From: Taenia hydatigena
Lineage: Eukaryota > Platyhelminthes > Cestoda > Cyclophyllidea > Taeniidae
Reading direction: 5' to 3'
NCBI GenBank assembly: GCA_036345935.2
Contig: JADWOT020000001.1
Coordinates: 2,945,419 to 3,009,418 of the forward strand
DNA length: 64,000 bases
Numbering within the stretch: position 1 is the first letter of the stretch; each line of letters starts with the position of its first letter. Under the pieces are notes generated by a model that was not told the origin of the DNA, made no database searches, and was given only the letters and a program-made list of their open reading frames with translations. Below, in pieces: positions 35,048 through 48,500 of this stretch. Both the position numbers and the translations under genes were made by a program.

Positions 35048-35506
35048 CACCTTGCTAGAATGCCTCATTGTACGTCCAGGAGACCTGCCAAATGTATCAA
35101 TTTGTTGTGAAACTCTTCCGCCCCATTGTCCCTAAAAAAAAGTGGCGTCTGGACGAGTCCCGTGAAATGCCACTTCACCTCGTCCGCTTTAACCCGGTCC
35201 TATTGCCGCAGAGTCTTCCAGGAAATTGCTGTTGCGGAATGCATTCTCCAAGGGTAAGTTAAGGGGCAGTGAGGATTGCTAGTGGAGGAGGACTCCCTCG
35301 TCCTGATGCTGAATTAACATCACCCGTCACTGTTGAGTTGCAGTTGTCACGAGCAACTTTTAGTCCTGCATGACATGCTTGATGAGACAATCCATCGGCA
35401 TTCACATCGCCTGAGAAAGTTGTGGAAGCCAAACTACTTGATTTCACCCATGCACGCGTCGAAGGCTAGGCTTTTGCCTCACTTCTTTAAGCCCCCCGAT
35501 CTTTAA
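35048..35506 (+). CDS. Unidentified gene, two possible 3' exons
   Basis: Exon 35048-35253 (after TTGCTAG, before GTAAGT) joins in phase to 35344-35506 (after GTTGCAG), reading RVFQEIAVAECILQG, then CHEQLLVLHDMLDETIHRH, and ending KPPDL at TAA 35504-35506. The composition is helix-like and not repetitive. A second open frame in the first exon (FVVKLFRPIVPKKKW) meets the first at a run of eight A at about 35133-35140. A one-base slip there would merge them, which suggests a frameshifted or mis-sequenced exon. A further frame opens at 34914 after a CAG acceptor. I recognise no family. It could be a separate gene or a decayed one, 1 kb downstream of the NCOA5-like stop. Confidence 0.4.
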
Positions 35507-35509
35507 TGG

Positions 35510-36600
35510 ATTGCCAACTGACATGGGAACGAGGTGCCACCTTGCCCTCGTCATCTGTTCTCCATGTCACCCTACTACTTTTTTCTCCCAATTTTGAGAG
35601 GGCGGTGTCATTGCCTCCTGAAGTGCACTCCCTTCGCCGATTTCGCTGTCGCTAATGTTTCCCTGCAGAATCTCCCGCTCGCATAGCTCCTGACGCTGGT
35701 CGCGGTGGATGGCGAAAATGAGGCCAAAAGTAGTACAGTGAAACCTGGCACATTTTATGCTTACCCTTGACAGGTCGTCCCATCTCCGAGTTAAACGTCG
35801 CCCCTACCTGATCAGTCAGCGGTGCTACTTATTTTTAGTTAGTAGCATCTCATCATAGTCCTAGCATTACTTGAAATTTTACCATCTTTTGTCAACGAAG
35901 AAGATTAGAAAAGATTTCCTCCCTCTCTTCTCCGTCTTAGATTCGCATTATTTATTCCATGTGGAGCAATCTTTTCTTAAAAGCACGAAGTAGATTGGCC
36001 ATTTGAGCATCACGAATGTTAAACGAGACCAATCCTGGTCACTTGAAATACGGAGGGAGAATACGAGAGAACCCATAGTTTTAACAATTTTTTTTCTCAC
36101 CAGTAATGCGAAGAGAAGCTTGTGCTTCTACTCTTTGCTCTAAATCTAGACTATTTATTACGAAACAGCTTTTCTCCTTCCCAAAACGAAGCAGATTAAT
36201 CGCTAGAGAATCATGAATAGCTTTTTTATTTGTCGTGTTTTGACGAAACGTCATGTGATAGCAAACTCGGTGTTTTATAATAATAAAGGATGAAATATGA
36301 AAGAAATGACTTTCGGCGGGCCGCACATTATCAGTATGACAAGGGATTCGGTATCGCGGTTCTAATTTTCTTTTCACCTAAAAAGTAGTAATAAGCAACA
36401 GAGAAAGCTCCTTGCGTTTTTGTCCATTTCCAAAGTAGATCTACCTTCAAATCGCTGTGCCTTCTCCCGTTTGCTGAAAAATCGTTCCTTGACTTTATTC
36501 AGGAAACTCGGTCTCACCTCAAGGTTATGAATGCTAAGAACGAAGCGGAGGAAGAGTGTTATCGATTGTTGTGTTGATCTTGCCAGCAAATAACAAGGCA
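35510..36600. other. No gene seen
   Basis: Intergenic DNA between the unidentified plus-strand exons and the bestrophin A stop. It should contain the 3' end of bestrophin A. Nothing else was recognised. Confidence 0.5.
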
Positions 36601-36601
36601 C

Positions 36602-39600
36602 CTACTCATTTGCATTCTCATCAAATTCCACATCGTCTAGGTCGCGCGAAACGCTGTCCAGGAAGGCGCGTAGATTGTCGTCCTCATGCCCGTTCATGGT
36701 GCATAGGGCGAAGGTGGCGCGTTTCAACTCCTCCGGATACGTCGCCTCGTCCATTAAAACGACTCGGTAGCTGACATCAAGATTGTAATCCAATATCTCA
36801 GAAGTCTCAAAGTCCTCATAGTCCTCCCCAAAGGGGCTCATTACACATAGGGCCACCTGTGACGTTCAAATAATAAATGTTCACTACTTAAAGATAAACA
36901 GGTGGGGCAAGTTGAGGCTTATTTTTGATGTTCGCTTTAAAGCAGCCTTAACCGTGAATAATAATGGACAGCTGTGACCTAGATTTGCTATTATTTTTAT
37001 TTTACGAAGTGGACAAGAGTACTTGACGTTAACTAGGCGATTTATACAGAGGTGGTCGTTTGATCCCGTTTCTACACAGCATAGGAAGTAAAAGGTTGCA
37101 AATGCCCACCTCTAAGAGCCAACTGTACGAACGCTTTCCCTACCAAAAGACGATCGCCTTCTATGGCATAGTTGATTGAGGGAATTCTTTTGTGGCGATT
37201 TCTTATACTTTGTGCAAACCTATTCTTCCCTCCTTTGATTAATGAGAAGGAAGTGTCCTTTCAACAGCGAATGACCGACAGCCCCACCCGGCGAATCAGA
37301 GCTCGCGATTATGTCGGTATCTCATTCCTGCCCAAAATGACGAGGACGGTAAAGTGTAACGAGTTTGGCGCACTTGTAAAGTTCGTCATTCAATGTTTTA
37401 TCAAAATTCAATCAAAACCCCTTCCAGGAATCGCTCTTAAACCGTTTTAAAACTATTCGAAAATATTTCCAAAAAACGAACTAGGATTCCCTCTTCACAG
37501 CCAGGTTGTATTTATTCGAGTTGGATGTTATCACAACTAGCCGAAAAGATTGCCCCCCATTAAGAATGGTTATTTTAAATTTTACCTTTAGCCACCCAAC
37601 AAGGAAGATGAAGTAAAAGACGCTGAAAAGAGGCACTGGCATGCTGGTGTTGGAGTTGGTTTCATTTGCGGCACGCTCGGTGTGCTGAGTTGCCAGAATT
37701 TGACAGATGAAGTAGCTGTATACTGCAATGACTGCCACCTGCAAAAGGCACGTCGGTTGTGCTAATTCTTTTCTTTTTTAAACTAGTAGGCTGGGGAAAG
37801 TAGCATTTGAGCTAGTGTGAAAAAGCATAAAGATATTTCCGTCAAAATGAGGGATCTCGCGTTCAAAGGGTCAGTGGGGCATTTTAAAACTAGTTGCTCC
37901 TACCTGGGTGTAGACAAGTGGCATTGTGAGGCTACTGAAGGTTTTAAGTAGTTGTAGCTGCTTCCGGAATTTACCGAGCTCCTGGAAAAAGGAACGGCAA
38001 AATATGATTAATATATGAGTGGGGGAGTCCCAAGATGTGTCCCTTTGTAATTATGTAAAAGAGGTCGTGTGGAGGTTACTTAAAAACTGGCAATTGCGGC
38101 TACTTTCTCGAATTGATCAAGAAGGTCCGCTAAATCCGTAAAATGAAGAATACTTGGCTTCTTAAGGTCCAAGTGAATAGTTCTTGTGAAGCATGACAAT
38201 TTTGGGCAGTTGACAGCATTTTATCAATAGACATTACCATTTAAGTGATTTTTTTAACAATTCAATCAATTCAGATTGAATGGACGGGTAAGTGGATGAA
38301 TGTCGGAACTCAGAAATCCAGCAGTTCCGTGGACGGGTGACTGCATAAAGGAAGGCGGAACTCACATTCAGGACGGCAATCATGATCTTTGGGTCGGGTA
38401 TATTACCGTGGAGGGCGGTCTTCTGCACCACTCGCACCGCCCACTGGATGGGCACCCAGTACTCGGGAAGATAGCGTTGACGTGTAACACAAAAGTATCG
38501 TCTCCCAATCGTCTCAAATGCGCGTATCTCGGGCTCCGTTATCAACTTGCCGAAGGTTTGCTGCACCTCTTAAAAAGGCAAACGACAATAAAATCGTCTC
38601 TCAACCTCTTGTTCAATCAGAAGTCGGTGTCGTAGTCGCTCCAGTTTCGACCGATACTTGAATACATCAGGACTTGGAGGATCAGCAAGGGGGTAATTGG
38701 CAGAAAGAAGTAGTTTTCCGAGTAATTTATGTGGATTAGTTCTGAGGGGATGCTCCATTTTCGTTTAGAATTTTTACTTTGTGAAGCGCTTCTCCGTTTT
38801 ACGACCTATAAATATTGTGGGGGACTGCCGTTTTTTATTTGAAAAATAAAACATTTAGACGAGGGTAGCTGTCGTTTTTTTCCATTTCTCAAATAGTAGA
38901 ATACCATAATCTTAGAAAAACATATTTGTCACTGGCGTCACACATGTGTGAAGTGCGTGCCCTATCAGTTCAGCTAAATTTCAAACCATGAAATTGGTAA
39001 GTAGTTTTTGCGTTACTGGGTCTCTTTTGAGATACGTGGAGGTTTTGCGAGTGGGCCACATTAATTACACTAGGGTCGACTTCCGAGTATCCTCTTACCC
39101 AATTTGTTCGTTGTCAGAGGCTTACCAAAACTCACAAGCAGCTGTCAGAGTTGTTGTTACCAGCAAGCAACTCAAGAATTGCTATAAAGTCTATTTACTA
39201 CCATAAAGTCGGTCTTGAACCGCTCCACGGTGTGTGCGACCTACTTTTGTCGTTGTTGATACTCTTCAGGGTCTCTCGCAGCCCATGGGCATCGGGTGCA
39301 TCGAAGAGGCTGTTTTCTACAATATTAAAGTTGAAGATGCCCGAGGTTGAGGGAGACGGCTTTGCTTGTGCAGGTGAGGACGGGGTCGCAAGGAGGGGTG
39401 AGGAGCCGCGCTTCTTAGAATGAGGCCTCTTTGGCTTCCTTTCATCAGGCAACTAAAATGATGGGACCTGTTGTTAAGCATTCCTCCATAATGCTCTTCA
39501 TTCTTCCATAAAGTAAAGTGCTACAGATTTTTATTTAATCCACTTCTGAAATATGTCTAGGCATGGCGCGAGGTAAAGTTGATTATTCTCACTTGGGTGG

Positions 39601-42600
39601 CTTTTGCTACTTACAACTGATTAAGTAGCGCTTCCAAACAAGCGGTCTTTTCACCTGTAACCTCGTCTCTGCCATCCGATAATAAATCTTCTCTCCACTT
39701 TGCAGCGGAATGGAGCTCATGACCTCAGAGAAGAACTCGGAGTGGGCTATTGGTAAGGGAGTTTAGTCCAAAAACGAGGTATTTCGAAGGCACAGTCGAC
39801 CCAACAGCAAGTACCATCATCTACAGGCTGCATTCCCGCTTTAATCCCGTCTCGTGGCTGCGTCAAAGGAGTCATCGTAGGGAGCACAGGACACAATTTC
39901 CAAGCCCAGAGGCGTCTTCGCAATTCGTGGCTCCGTCCTAACGGTGTGACGGAGAGTCTCTGTACTTCTGCACATCCTTCAGGTGAGACTTATAATGTTT
40001 TGGGAAGGACTTAAAAGGCTGTTTATTTTTGTCACTGCCACGACCATCAAGCATGAGATAACTGCTTTGCATTCCAGCCAAAGATTGATCCGCAATTCAG
40101 ATGTCCACCACTTACGCGCAAATAGTATATCACAGTGTTTAACCGAAACGTTCGTGATGAAGGTACCTCACAGCTTCGGAATATGTCCTGACGATCGTGC
40201 CGAAGCCGCTGTCTCCGACGCCCCTCCTTGGTAGCACTCTTCATTTGAAAACGATTAGAGATTCTATCACTGATGGTTCGCATCATTAGGATCCATGAGA
40301 GGTTGAGGTATCGCATCACCGTTAGCCGGGCCCTCAAGGCCACCCGAGGGTCCGCACAGTTTATCGATGCCTGAAAAAATGAATTTGGCTATACCTTGTA
40401 TCGTCACATCCACGTTGTAAGGAACCTAAGTTTTTTCTACTCACCGCGATTTGATAGCTGATATTGTTGAGCCATGGAATGTACATATAGGTGTCGAACC
40501 AACGTCCAATGACACCAGAGACGAAAAAGCCAAGCAAAAAGGAGATGGGTACTTGTCCACGGATCTCCTCACAGTAGTCCACAACCTCATTAAAAGCTCT
40601 TTTAAAATAAAAAGGGCGTTTTTTTATTTATCAACTAGTACGTTCTTTTCCAGGTGTCTGGTTAGTTATCGTTTGGATTAGCAACACGCTGTGCCAAATA
40701 TGCTTCAACTACCAGTGACCCTGAGTTTTAGTCAATGAAATTGAGACTTTGAGCCAAATAATGAACTTGCTGCCTTGGGGTGACACTGAGGCGTTTAGTC
40801 ACTTACTCTCTTTGTGAGTGGGTGAGGATCACCCAGTAGATAAGTTGAACGAAGTAGTGAACAAAGAGGTAGACCAGCAGATCCAACCACACCAACTTGT
40901 AGAGGCTGCCCTTCCATCTAAGAGGTAAAGTAGACGATTTTTAAAAAAATCATTTGAGCTCATTTACTAATTACTAAGGCGATGCTTGAGGCTAATTTGT
41001 CTGAGAGGTGATGGGACTAAGTCCCGACAAACGTTCACTGGTGCTGACAGCGTATTATTTCTATCCGTCTTGTTACTCAAGAAGTAAAGGATCAGTGATC
41101 GTTAATCCGTTCAAGAAGCGCAGAGATTGAAATTTCTCAGGGACACGAAGCCATCCTTAAAAAAAGAATCTAAGGTGATAGCCGCTTAATATGCTTGTGA
41201 TTTGAAGGTGGATCCCTTCTTCTACTCGATTCTCAAGCCCTTCCTCAAACTCTTCTATTTGCTGTCCCTATTGAGCTCTCGTGATTGTGATCGCCCGAGT
41301 TACACAAGGTCAAGGACATCTACAGTGCTGTAAGTAAATTGGGTTGGTGGCCACCGTAGCCACGGGCGTTAGGTCGTCAAAATCCCTGTTTTGAATCATC
41401 TGTTCCTTTGATTTAGTCGTGTAGACCACCACTGCCTCTGTAATCATACAATCCCGTAAGCAATTTATAAATTATATCAAATTCAGGCATTCCCAAGTGC
41501 CTTTAGCCCATCTCCTCTCGAGCTCCCCACCTGATAGCAGACGGCGTCAGAAGAGGCGCCTTTGTATGCTCTCGCACGTGAGTGAGCGCATAAGCGCGAC
41601 GTGAATACACGAGCCCGACTGCTGACCGGGTGGAGGAGACTGCTGTATGCGGAACCTGAGTTGTTTTAGTAATTAATTGACCTTGGCAGTACACCCAAGT
41701 TGTCTCCTTGTTTCATATGTGCCAATTGAAAGAGAGCGGGCGAGAGCACGAGCCTCTATAATGGTAACTTCTAGCACGTCGAATAGGAACAAGGCCATTT
41801 CTCTCGGCCGGACGCAATGCTAATCGCAGCAATGGGACATATTTGAAGTGGGCTTAAGTCGGATTTTGACAATGACGGGGTGTGTTGGAGACGTTTCCAC
41901 TTAATTTGCAGATTTCTCAAACATTCCAGGATGTCGCTTTGCTGTTTTCGTCTATCTAATTGGTTGATTAGCCCTTGAAAAGGCCTAGTGCCTACTTGAA
42001 GGTCAAGATCAGGCAGTCACCACAGTTGCACGTGACTTGAATTGCGTGGCAGAATGAGCGGAAAATACTGTGATGTTACGTCAGAAAGGAATGATTTCAA
42101 TAACACGAGAGTCTGACTTAATTTTGCGTAAAGTTTACACATGATCCATAACCATGATTCCTGTCAATACCCAAGAAAGTGCTGTGTATTACTGAATCCC
42201 CTACTCTGTAGATGTTGACGAATCCACCAATGCTGACCCGTAAATTGTGCAATCAGATTTACTCAACGAAAACATGGCGTTATTCGTGTCCAATGTGGAT
42301 GTAATTAGTGTATTTTTTGGTGAGCATCAAATCAAACTGTGAAATCAAAAACTTAAGCAAGATTTGGCATCCCCTTAATCATAATGGAGTTTACCAAGGG
42401 TTTACTCTCCCCGCAATGATCACATTTTAACAGTAGTAAGTAGGTGTCATACGTATATTGGGGGTACTTTAATCGGACTTTTATGTTATGCAGCAAATCT
42501 TCCCTTTTTTGGTCGCTGATGGGGTGTAAGTAGAATATTCCCGAGGCCGTCAAGTGGAGCTGCTATTTTGTCGTGTGCAAAAGCCTACATTTCTATCAGG

Positions 42601-43461
42601 GCTAATAAACAGCATGGAGACCTTCACTTAAACAATGCCTTCTGTCATAGTACTCACACAGCAGCACGATTGCACCATCAGAAGCAAGTTCAGATGTCCC
42701 CATTCCAAATGAAACCGTCAAAGTCGGGACACAAGTTAACACACCTCCTTTTTGTCTGCTCAAAAGTGCTTCATTTCTACCATTAGAGGGTAAAGGGCTG
42801 CTACATATTTCAAGACAACCAACAAATCATAGCCTCTACCATCTCAATTCAATTTTGCTTTGATCTTATAAGTTTTTCTCGAATTGTGGAAAATACTTGA
42901 GTGCAACCTAGTCATTTGTGAGTAGCTATGCCTTCAAGTCGACATTGATCACAGCTGGAGCTGGGTCGTCTTTCAGGAGGAGAATCGGCTAAGCACACCT
43001 TAATTTACTTAGGAAGCAACTTTTGGAAGGAATATGTCTGAATTGGACAAGAGACACGTGCTTTAGTTTGCATACTGCTACACACATAGAATCATGCTAC
43101 CACTTCCACGATTAGATCCTCCAACGCCAAGATGGATCTCAGCTTTGGGTGGAAATCGCCTAACAGAGGCTGACTGACTCTCCACTTTTCTTCAAAACCC
43201 TTGCCCAGCGAGCAAGAATCTGAATAAAAATTCATAAATAGAAGAACACTGGACAGTCCGTTTCTCATACCACTTGCATGTACAGACGTGTCTTTTGTGT
43301 GTTAGTTTCGTTAACTCTCAGGTCATCACCGGTTTTAGCCAAGAATTTGCAAGGAATTTTTAGGACTAATTTTCTTGTAAAAAGTCTTACCTTGCTAACA
43401 GCTTCAGGAAGATGAATGTCCCACTTCCGTCAGAAACGTCATCCAGGTAGGAGATCGACAT
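36602..43461 (-). CDS. Bestrophin A, calcium-activated chloride channel
   Basis: Nine exons (minus): 43391-43461, 40807-40917, 40445-40598, 40167-40370, 39245-39452, 38366-38568, 37904-37981, 37586-37738, 36602-36856; 478 residues. Bestrophins form pentameric plasma-membrane or ER chloride channels. The N-terminus [25 protein letters not shown], the pore-neck helix [13 protein letters not shown] (77-89; human Ile76, Phe80 and Phe84 are Val77, Phe81 and Phe85 here), [19 protein letters not shown] and FYFIFLVGWLK all fit. The calcium clasp reads SPFGEDYEDFE (401-411). The two Asp ligands (human 301 and 304) are kept, but Tyr stands at human position 302. An approximately 97-residue charged, Ser/Pro-rich insert (154-250) replaces the short linker after helix 2. 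Intron 1 is about 2.5 kb and otherwise empty. It is tandem with bestrophin B. Confidence 0.94.
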
Positions 43462-43469
43462 GAGTTGCA

Positions 43470-44090
43470 GCTGCGTGGAGATCTGCTTCGACGCTTCTGG
43501 TGACTTTCGCGATCAAATGAAGCTGTGCACCCACACACACACGCACAGAGCTGACTAAGTCGGGCTCCAAATGTGTGCTCCAACTTTTTCAAGGTGACAC
43601 ACCGCTAGCCAATCAGGAGGTAGCGTTTCAGATGTTTACAAACTCATTGTAATCGGAGATTCAAATGTGGCAAATTTCCACAGCCATACATACAGAAAAG
43701 TAGTTCCTTTGTAAATAAAAGCGAAGTTGTTAAGTGATCTTATGCGTTAGGGAACCAGCCTGTTTGATTAAAAATGGTTTGACGAGTGAGTAAATACACA
43801 ATGCAAGAAGTTGTTGTCAACCTCTGGTAAGGGCTGATTTTGTTCCAAAAAATCAATTCTTTAGAGAAACAGATTTATCGTTATTTTCCAAGGTTGTGAT
43901 TGGTCAATTTGGCACTCTTCTTCATTTTAACTGGCCGTCCATTAGCAAATCAGAAGCAGGATAGGTTGGTAGACCTCTCATTTATTGGCTAGTACTTCCA
44001 CGTGCTTGCTAGGTCTATTTCTTTTCACCCCATTTAGTAAAATGGGAATCGGTAGATGTATACAATTCGTTTCTAGTTGCTTTGATATTT
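43470..44090. other. Upstream region of bestrophin A
   Basis: Intergenic DNA holding the bestrophin A promoter. It includes a short CA run at about 43532-43546. No core element is identified with confidence. Confidence 0.4.
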
Positions 44091-44093
44091 TTC

Positions 44094-44485
44094 CTATCTC
44101 AACAGCATAATCTCTTCCGTCTCCGCGGCTTGACCTGCCATTGCGGCGTCCTGCAGAATTGTCGCATCAATGGACGCACTGGCATGATTGACCTTGTCTG
44201 TGGAGAAGCATAAACTGTACAGGGAAACGTTGTGAGTAAAATTAGTCAGAAGCGTAAATATCTGGCAAACTGACAGAAACTTCAAGAAACCTACTGCAGA
44301 TGCAGAAATCTAGGTTTTTCCCAACCTCTGCAATGCATGCGAATCCTGTATGCGTAGGTACCGTTCTGATCCACAAGTGGTGAGAGATTTGGGGATTTGT
44401 TTTTCGTGTATCTTTTTTTCACTACACACACGAACATGCACGAATTTCCAGCCTTCCAAGGTAGTGGTATAGGCCCCACTGTCAA
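44094..44485 (-). CDS. Unidentified gene, two possible terminal exons
   Basis: A last exon 44094-44197 (acceptor CTCCACAG) reads KVNHASASIDATILQDAAM, then ETEEIMLLR and a stop. It joins in phase to an upstream exon ending at 44326 (donor AG|GTTGGG) that reads LVDQNGTYAYRIRMHCR. The composition looks coding. The 5' end is unresolved, and I could not place it in a family. It sits between the two bestrophins on the same strand. It could be spurious. Confidence 0.3.
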
Positions 44486-45539
44486 TCCTCCTCTCAGCCT
44501 TTCTGTGTATCGATAATGAAATTACTCTAATATTGCTTTGTTTTCTCATAACGTTATCTGAACGCAGGAGTTCTCATTTCACTAGATTTTTGTCTGCCTC
44601 TAAAATGGGCAGGATGCGCACTTTTGGCAGATGATTGGACATGAAGTATCTCGATATCGTAGAAGCACTTTTGGTTTTACAGAACTCCTTTTAATTCTCG
44701 ATCTCCTCTCCAAGATCAATTTTCTGCATCACTTCCTCCACTTAAAACTGTAGCCGGCTGGACAGATGTAAAGGTAACCGTAAATGTCTGTTACCCAGGG
44801 TGTTTAGACCAATGGCAGAAGGCTACATGTTCCCCCCATTAGTTTAGGGACGACAGCTCCTAAACTAACTCACCCATGAATATAATTGTGACACTGAAAA
44901 CAAGTTATGTAGAGCTGCTTTTAAAGAAGTCACCACCTGCAAAAAGTCGGTTGTTCTTTTCTTTAATTCCATGGCCCTGTAGATTACTTAGATTGAATAT
45001 GTATTATTATACATAACCCTGTTCATTGTGATTGGCTAAGTCACTTGCTACAAAGGAGGAAGAAAGCAGTCACTCTTCGCTCCTACATCGATTGGCTCAG
45101 ACGCTTGTGGGTTGGCTTTTTATGTTATAGTTTCTGGAGTTGATGTGGATTTGTGGAGATGCTCCGACGTTGCCTGAAAGTAAAACGGATGTTCAAAAAG
45201 GTTTTAAACCCTCTGAAAACAAGAGGAAATGTCGCTAACTGACAGACGATTTCACAAAATGACTGGAAAGGTATCGAGCCTAATGAAATGGTCATGTTGG
45301 TAGTAAAGGCCTGTTTGAAAAGGGCAAAAGACGAGCAACTTACCAAAATACTGCTTTTTGACTGGCCTGATGTCAAAACACCACTCGCAACAACTGTGCT
45401 TTAGTTCTAGATTTGTCAGTCTGAAATTTCGGAAATAAAAGGAAGGCTTGTATATTGGAAGAATTCAAAACGGATGAATGGGCAAGTGACCCGATGACTG
45501 ATTGCAGAGATAGGACTTATCGAATCGCACTGATTTCAC

Positions 45540-48500
45540 TCACTCATTCGTTTCCACTGCATTGTCGACTTTAATCAACTCATCGGTGACACTCTTGATG
45601 AAGTCGGTCAGATTGTCATCCTCCGCACCTTTCATTGTACACGTTTCAAAGGTGGCCGCCTTTAGGTCCTCGGGGTACGTCGACTCATCCATCAAGACAC
45701 TTCGATAGCTTACATCCAAATTGTAATTTAGGATAGCTGACGTCTCAAAATCTTCGTCATCGTCACCAAATGGATTCATCACACACAACGCAACCTACGC
45801 GAGGGCAGGAGATGGCAATGAAGCTCATTTTTCCCAATAAAACAAAAGTTAATTATCAAGCAGCGCTTTTACAGTTTGCACAGAATTTTACTCCCTATTG
45901 ATCCGAAAGCAAATAATTGAAAGCCCTCCTACCATACAGCCTACCAATTGGACATCTTGGAGCTTGCGTTTGTGGTTTTAATGTTTAAAAAGTCGGAAAA
46001 CACACCTTTAGCCATCCCATGAGGAAGAGAAAGTAGAAGATGCTAAAAACAGGGACGACGAAATCCACTGCAGCTTCGCCCGGCACTTCGGAGACTTCCA
46101 GAAATTGGGAGGCCAAAATTTCGCAACCAAAGTAGCTGTACACCGCGATTATCACCACCTGGCCGGGGAGAACGGAGGCAAGGCGAGTGAAAGGCGTTGG
46201 ATGAATACACATTGCACGAATACAGGATAGACGAGCTCGTTGGTAAAAGGAGTTTTTAGCCAAACCCCACCCATATGTGGTGCTCACCGCCTATGTGTCA
46301 TCGAATTCCAATCTTATCAGTCATCTCTCTTGACAGTTTACTACGGTTAGTTTGTCACTCGGACTCATACAGCTTGAAAAGGGATTTTGAATTCAGACAT
46401 TACTCTCGAAGTTGGTCTATGCCTGGCATTTGACTTCTATGACCACAAGGCGGTATGCCTTCCCTCGGAATCATTCCACTTGTCTTTCATGTGATGCTAC
46501 TTAGAGTGGCGTAAAAGAACCGCTTCAATCAAGAGTCTTTGCGCCTTTTATGATCTGTTGCCTCAAATTTAACGCAACAAGACTTATTGCAGTGGCAACT
46601 TACTTGAGTGTAGACAAGGGGCATCATAATACTGCTGTATACCTCCAGGGTTTGTAGCTGTGTTCGAAAATCACCAATTTCCTATAATTAAAACACAAAA
46701 AATCCACAATTTTTTATGGATAACTTGACAAGCACATGGGTCGGGAATCTGATTAGTCATTTCATCAAAAGGGATTTCGTGATTGATCAATCTTTGACCA
46801 CTTAAATTTTAACAAGGACGGCTTGGATTTCACATACTTTAGTAAGTTTGAAGTAATTTTTAGGAGAAAAAGTAAAGCCTTACTTGCTTCCATAAGAATT
46901 AAGGGTTCTTATAGCTGAAAAATTAAATAACAAGCAGTAAATGAAGTTGAGATGTGTAACCTTAAACATGGCACCGATCATACGGGGATCAGGAATGTTC
47001 CCATGCAGACCGGCTTTTTGAACCAGTCGAACAGCCCACTGTAGAGGCACCCAGTACTCTGGTAGGTAGCGTTGACGTGTCCGTTTGAAGTAGTACTTGG
47101 CGATCGCCTCGAAAGCTCGAATTTCAGGCTCGGTGATTATCTTGCCGAAGGTCTCTCGCACTTCTAGAGAATAAAGGACAAGGAGGAGATATTTATGTGT
47201 TCCCTAATTAAAATTGTCGGCAGTTGTGAAAGACTACAGCGTGGGTGACCATGTCTGCTGTCTTTGTCTACCCTCATGACAGCCAATTGGCGTGCTCGAG
47301 ACTAGCAAACGGCGGAATCCGATCGGCTACAGCCTCACCGCTGGTGGAATTTTCGGAACCCCATAGAGATGGAAAAGGCAGTCCAACTTCAGGTCAAGTA
47401 GAAAAGGGAATAAGACTAACCGTATTTATCAAGTGTTAACCCTTCAGTAAGCGCGACTCGGTGTCTGCGGCATGGCTGTTCTTATCTGCCAACGTGTGCA
47501 AGAAGTCAAAGGGTAGCACAATGTGTACCCGCAATGGATGGCGGGATGAATAAATGGGTGGGTAAGGAATGAGTACGGGCTAGTATAAGATAGCTGAAAA
47601 GGCATGGGACTGGAAGATGGATAAAAAACTACTCCTGATTATGTACCTCGGGATTCGCTGAATCGTTAACTTACTCCTATCCTTGTTAAATCCACGCAAC
47701 GTCGCCCGAATGCTCCATTCATCATCCCCCTCAAAGGGATTGAACATATCAATGCTTCGTTGCCGAGGAGTGGGGAAGGATGGAGACTCGTCTGTCAGCA
47801 TCGTCGAGTGGTAGAAGCTTGATTGTCTGTACGAGGATGCCACCCCACCATCAAAAGGAGTGCGCGGAGTGCGGGTGGCGCTATGTTGGCTGCTACGAAA
47901 CTGTATCATGGAAAGTTATAGAAGTAAAATTTGAGGTAGTTTCCAAATAAAGGGCTTGAGTCTCTTTGAGAGGCGTTTTTAGTTCCCACATGGGAGTAAT
48001 GAGGGGAGTATGATATGCGTGAGTTTTTGCGTTATAGTGGTATACTACATTAAATTAAAAAGTAAGTGGAATCTAAACTACCGCCGCACAAAGACCAAAC
48101 TTCCTGGCTTTGAAGTGCAAAATTTTGGATAATTCCTTCCCTTAAGCCTAAAATCCCACAATGGCGACACAAAGTTCTGCTCTCACTCTCTGCGGCACCA
48201 AGTTTTGACCATCTCCAACTTAGTGTTTGGCAAAGACTTCAACGATGACTCGGGTGGTGTACTTATGTGATATGCCTGGATCCTCCGATGCTCCTACCTT
48301 TTGTAAAAGGCTAAGCCCACAAGAACAGGAAAAACAAGAGTCAGTGGAAGCATGAACACCTCAAGTTCTACCTCTGTAAGAGTACTATCATTTCATAGTG
48401 GAACCCTATGCGGCACTGATACAAACGCAGTCGGTTTTGTTTACAAACGGGAAGCCATCAACTCGAAACAACTTCAGGGGCGACCTAGCAACTATTAGTA

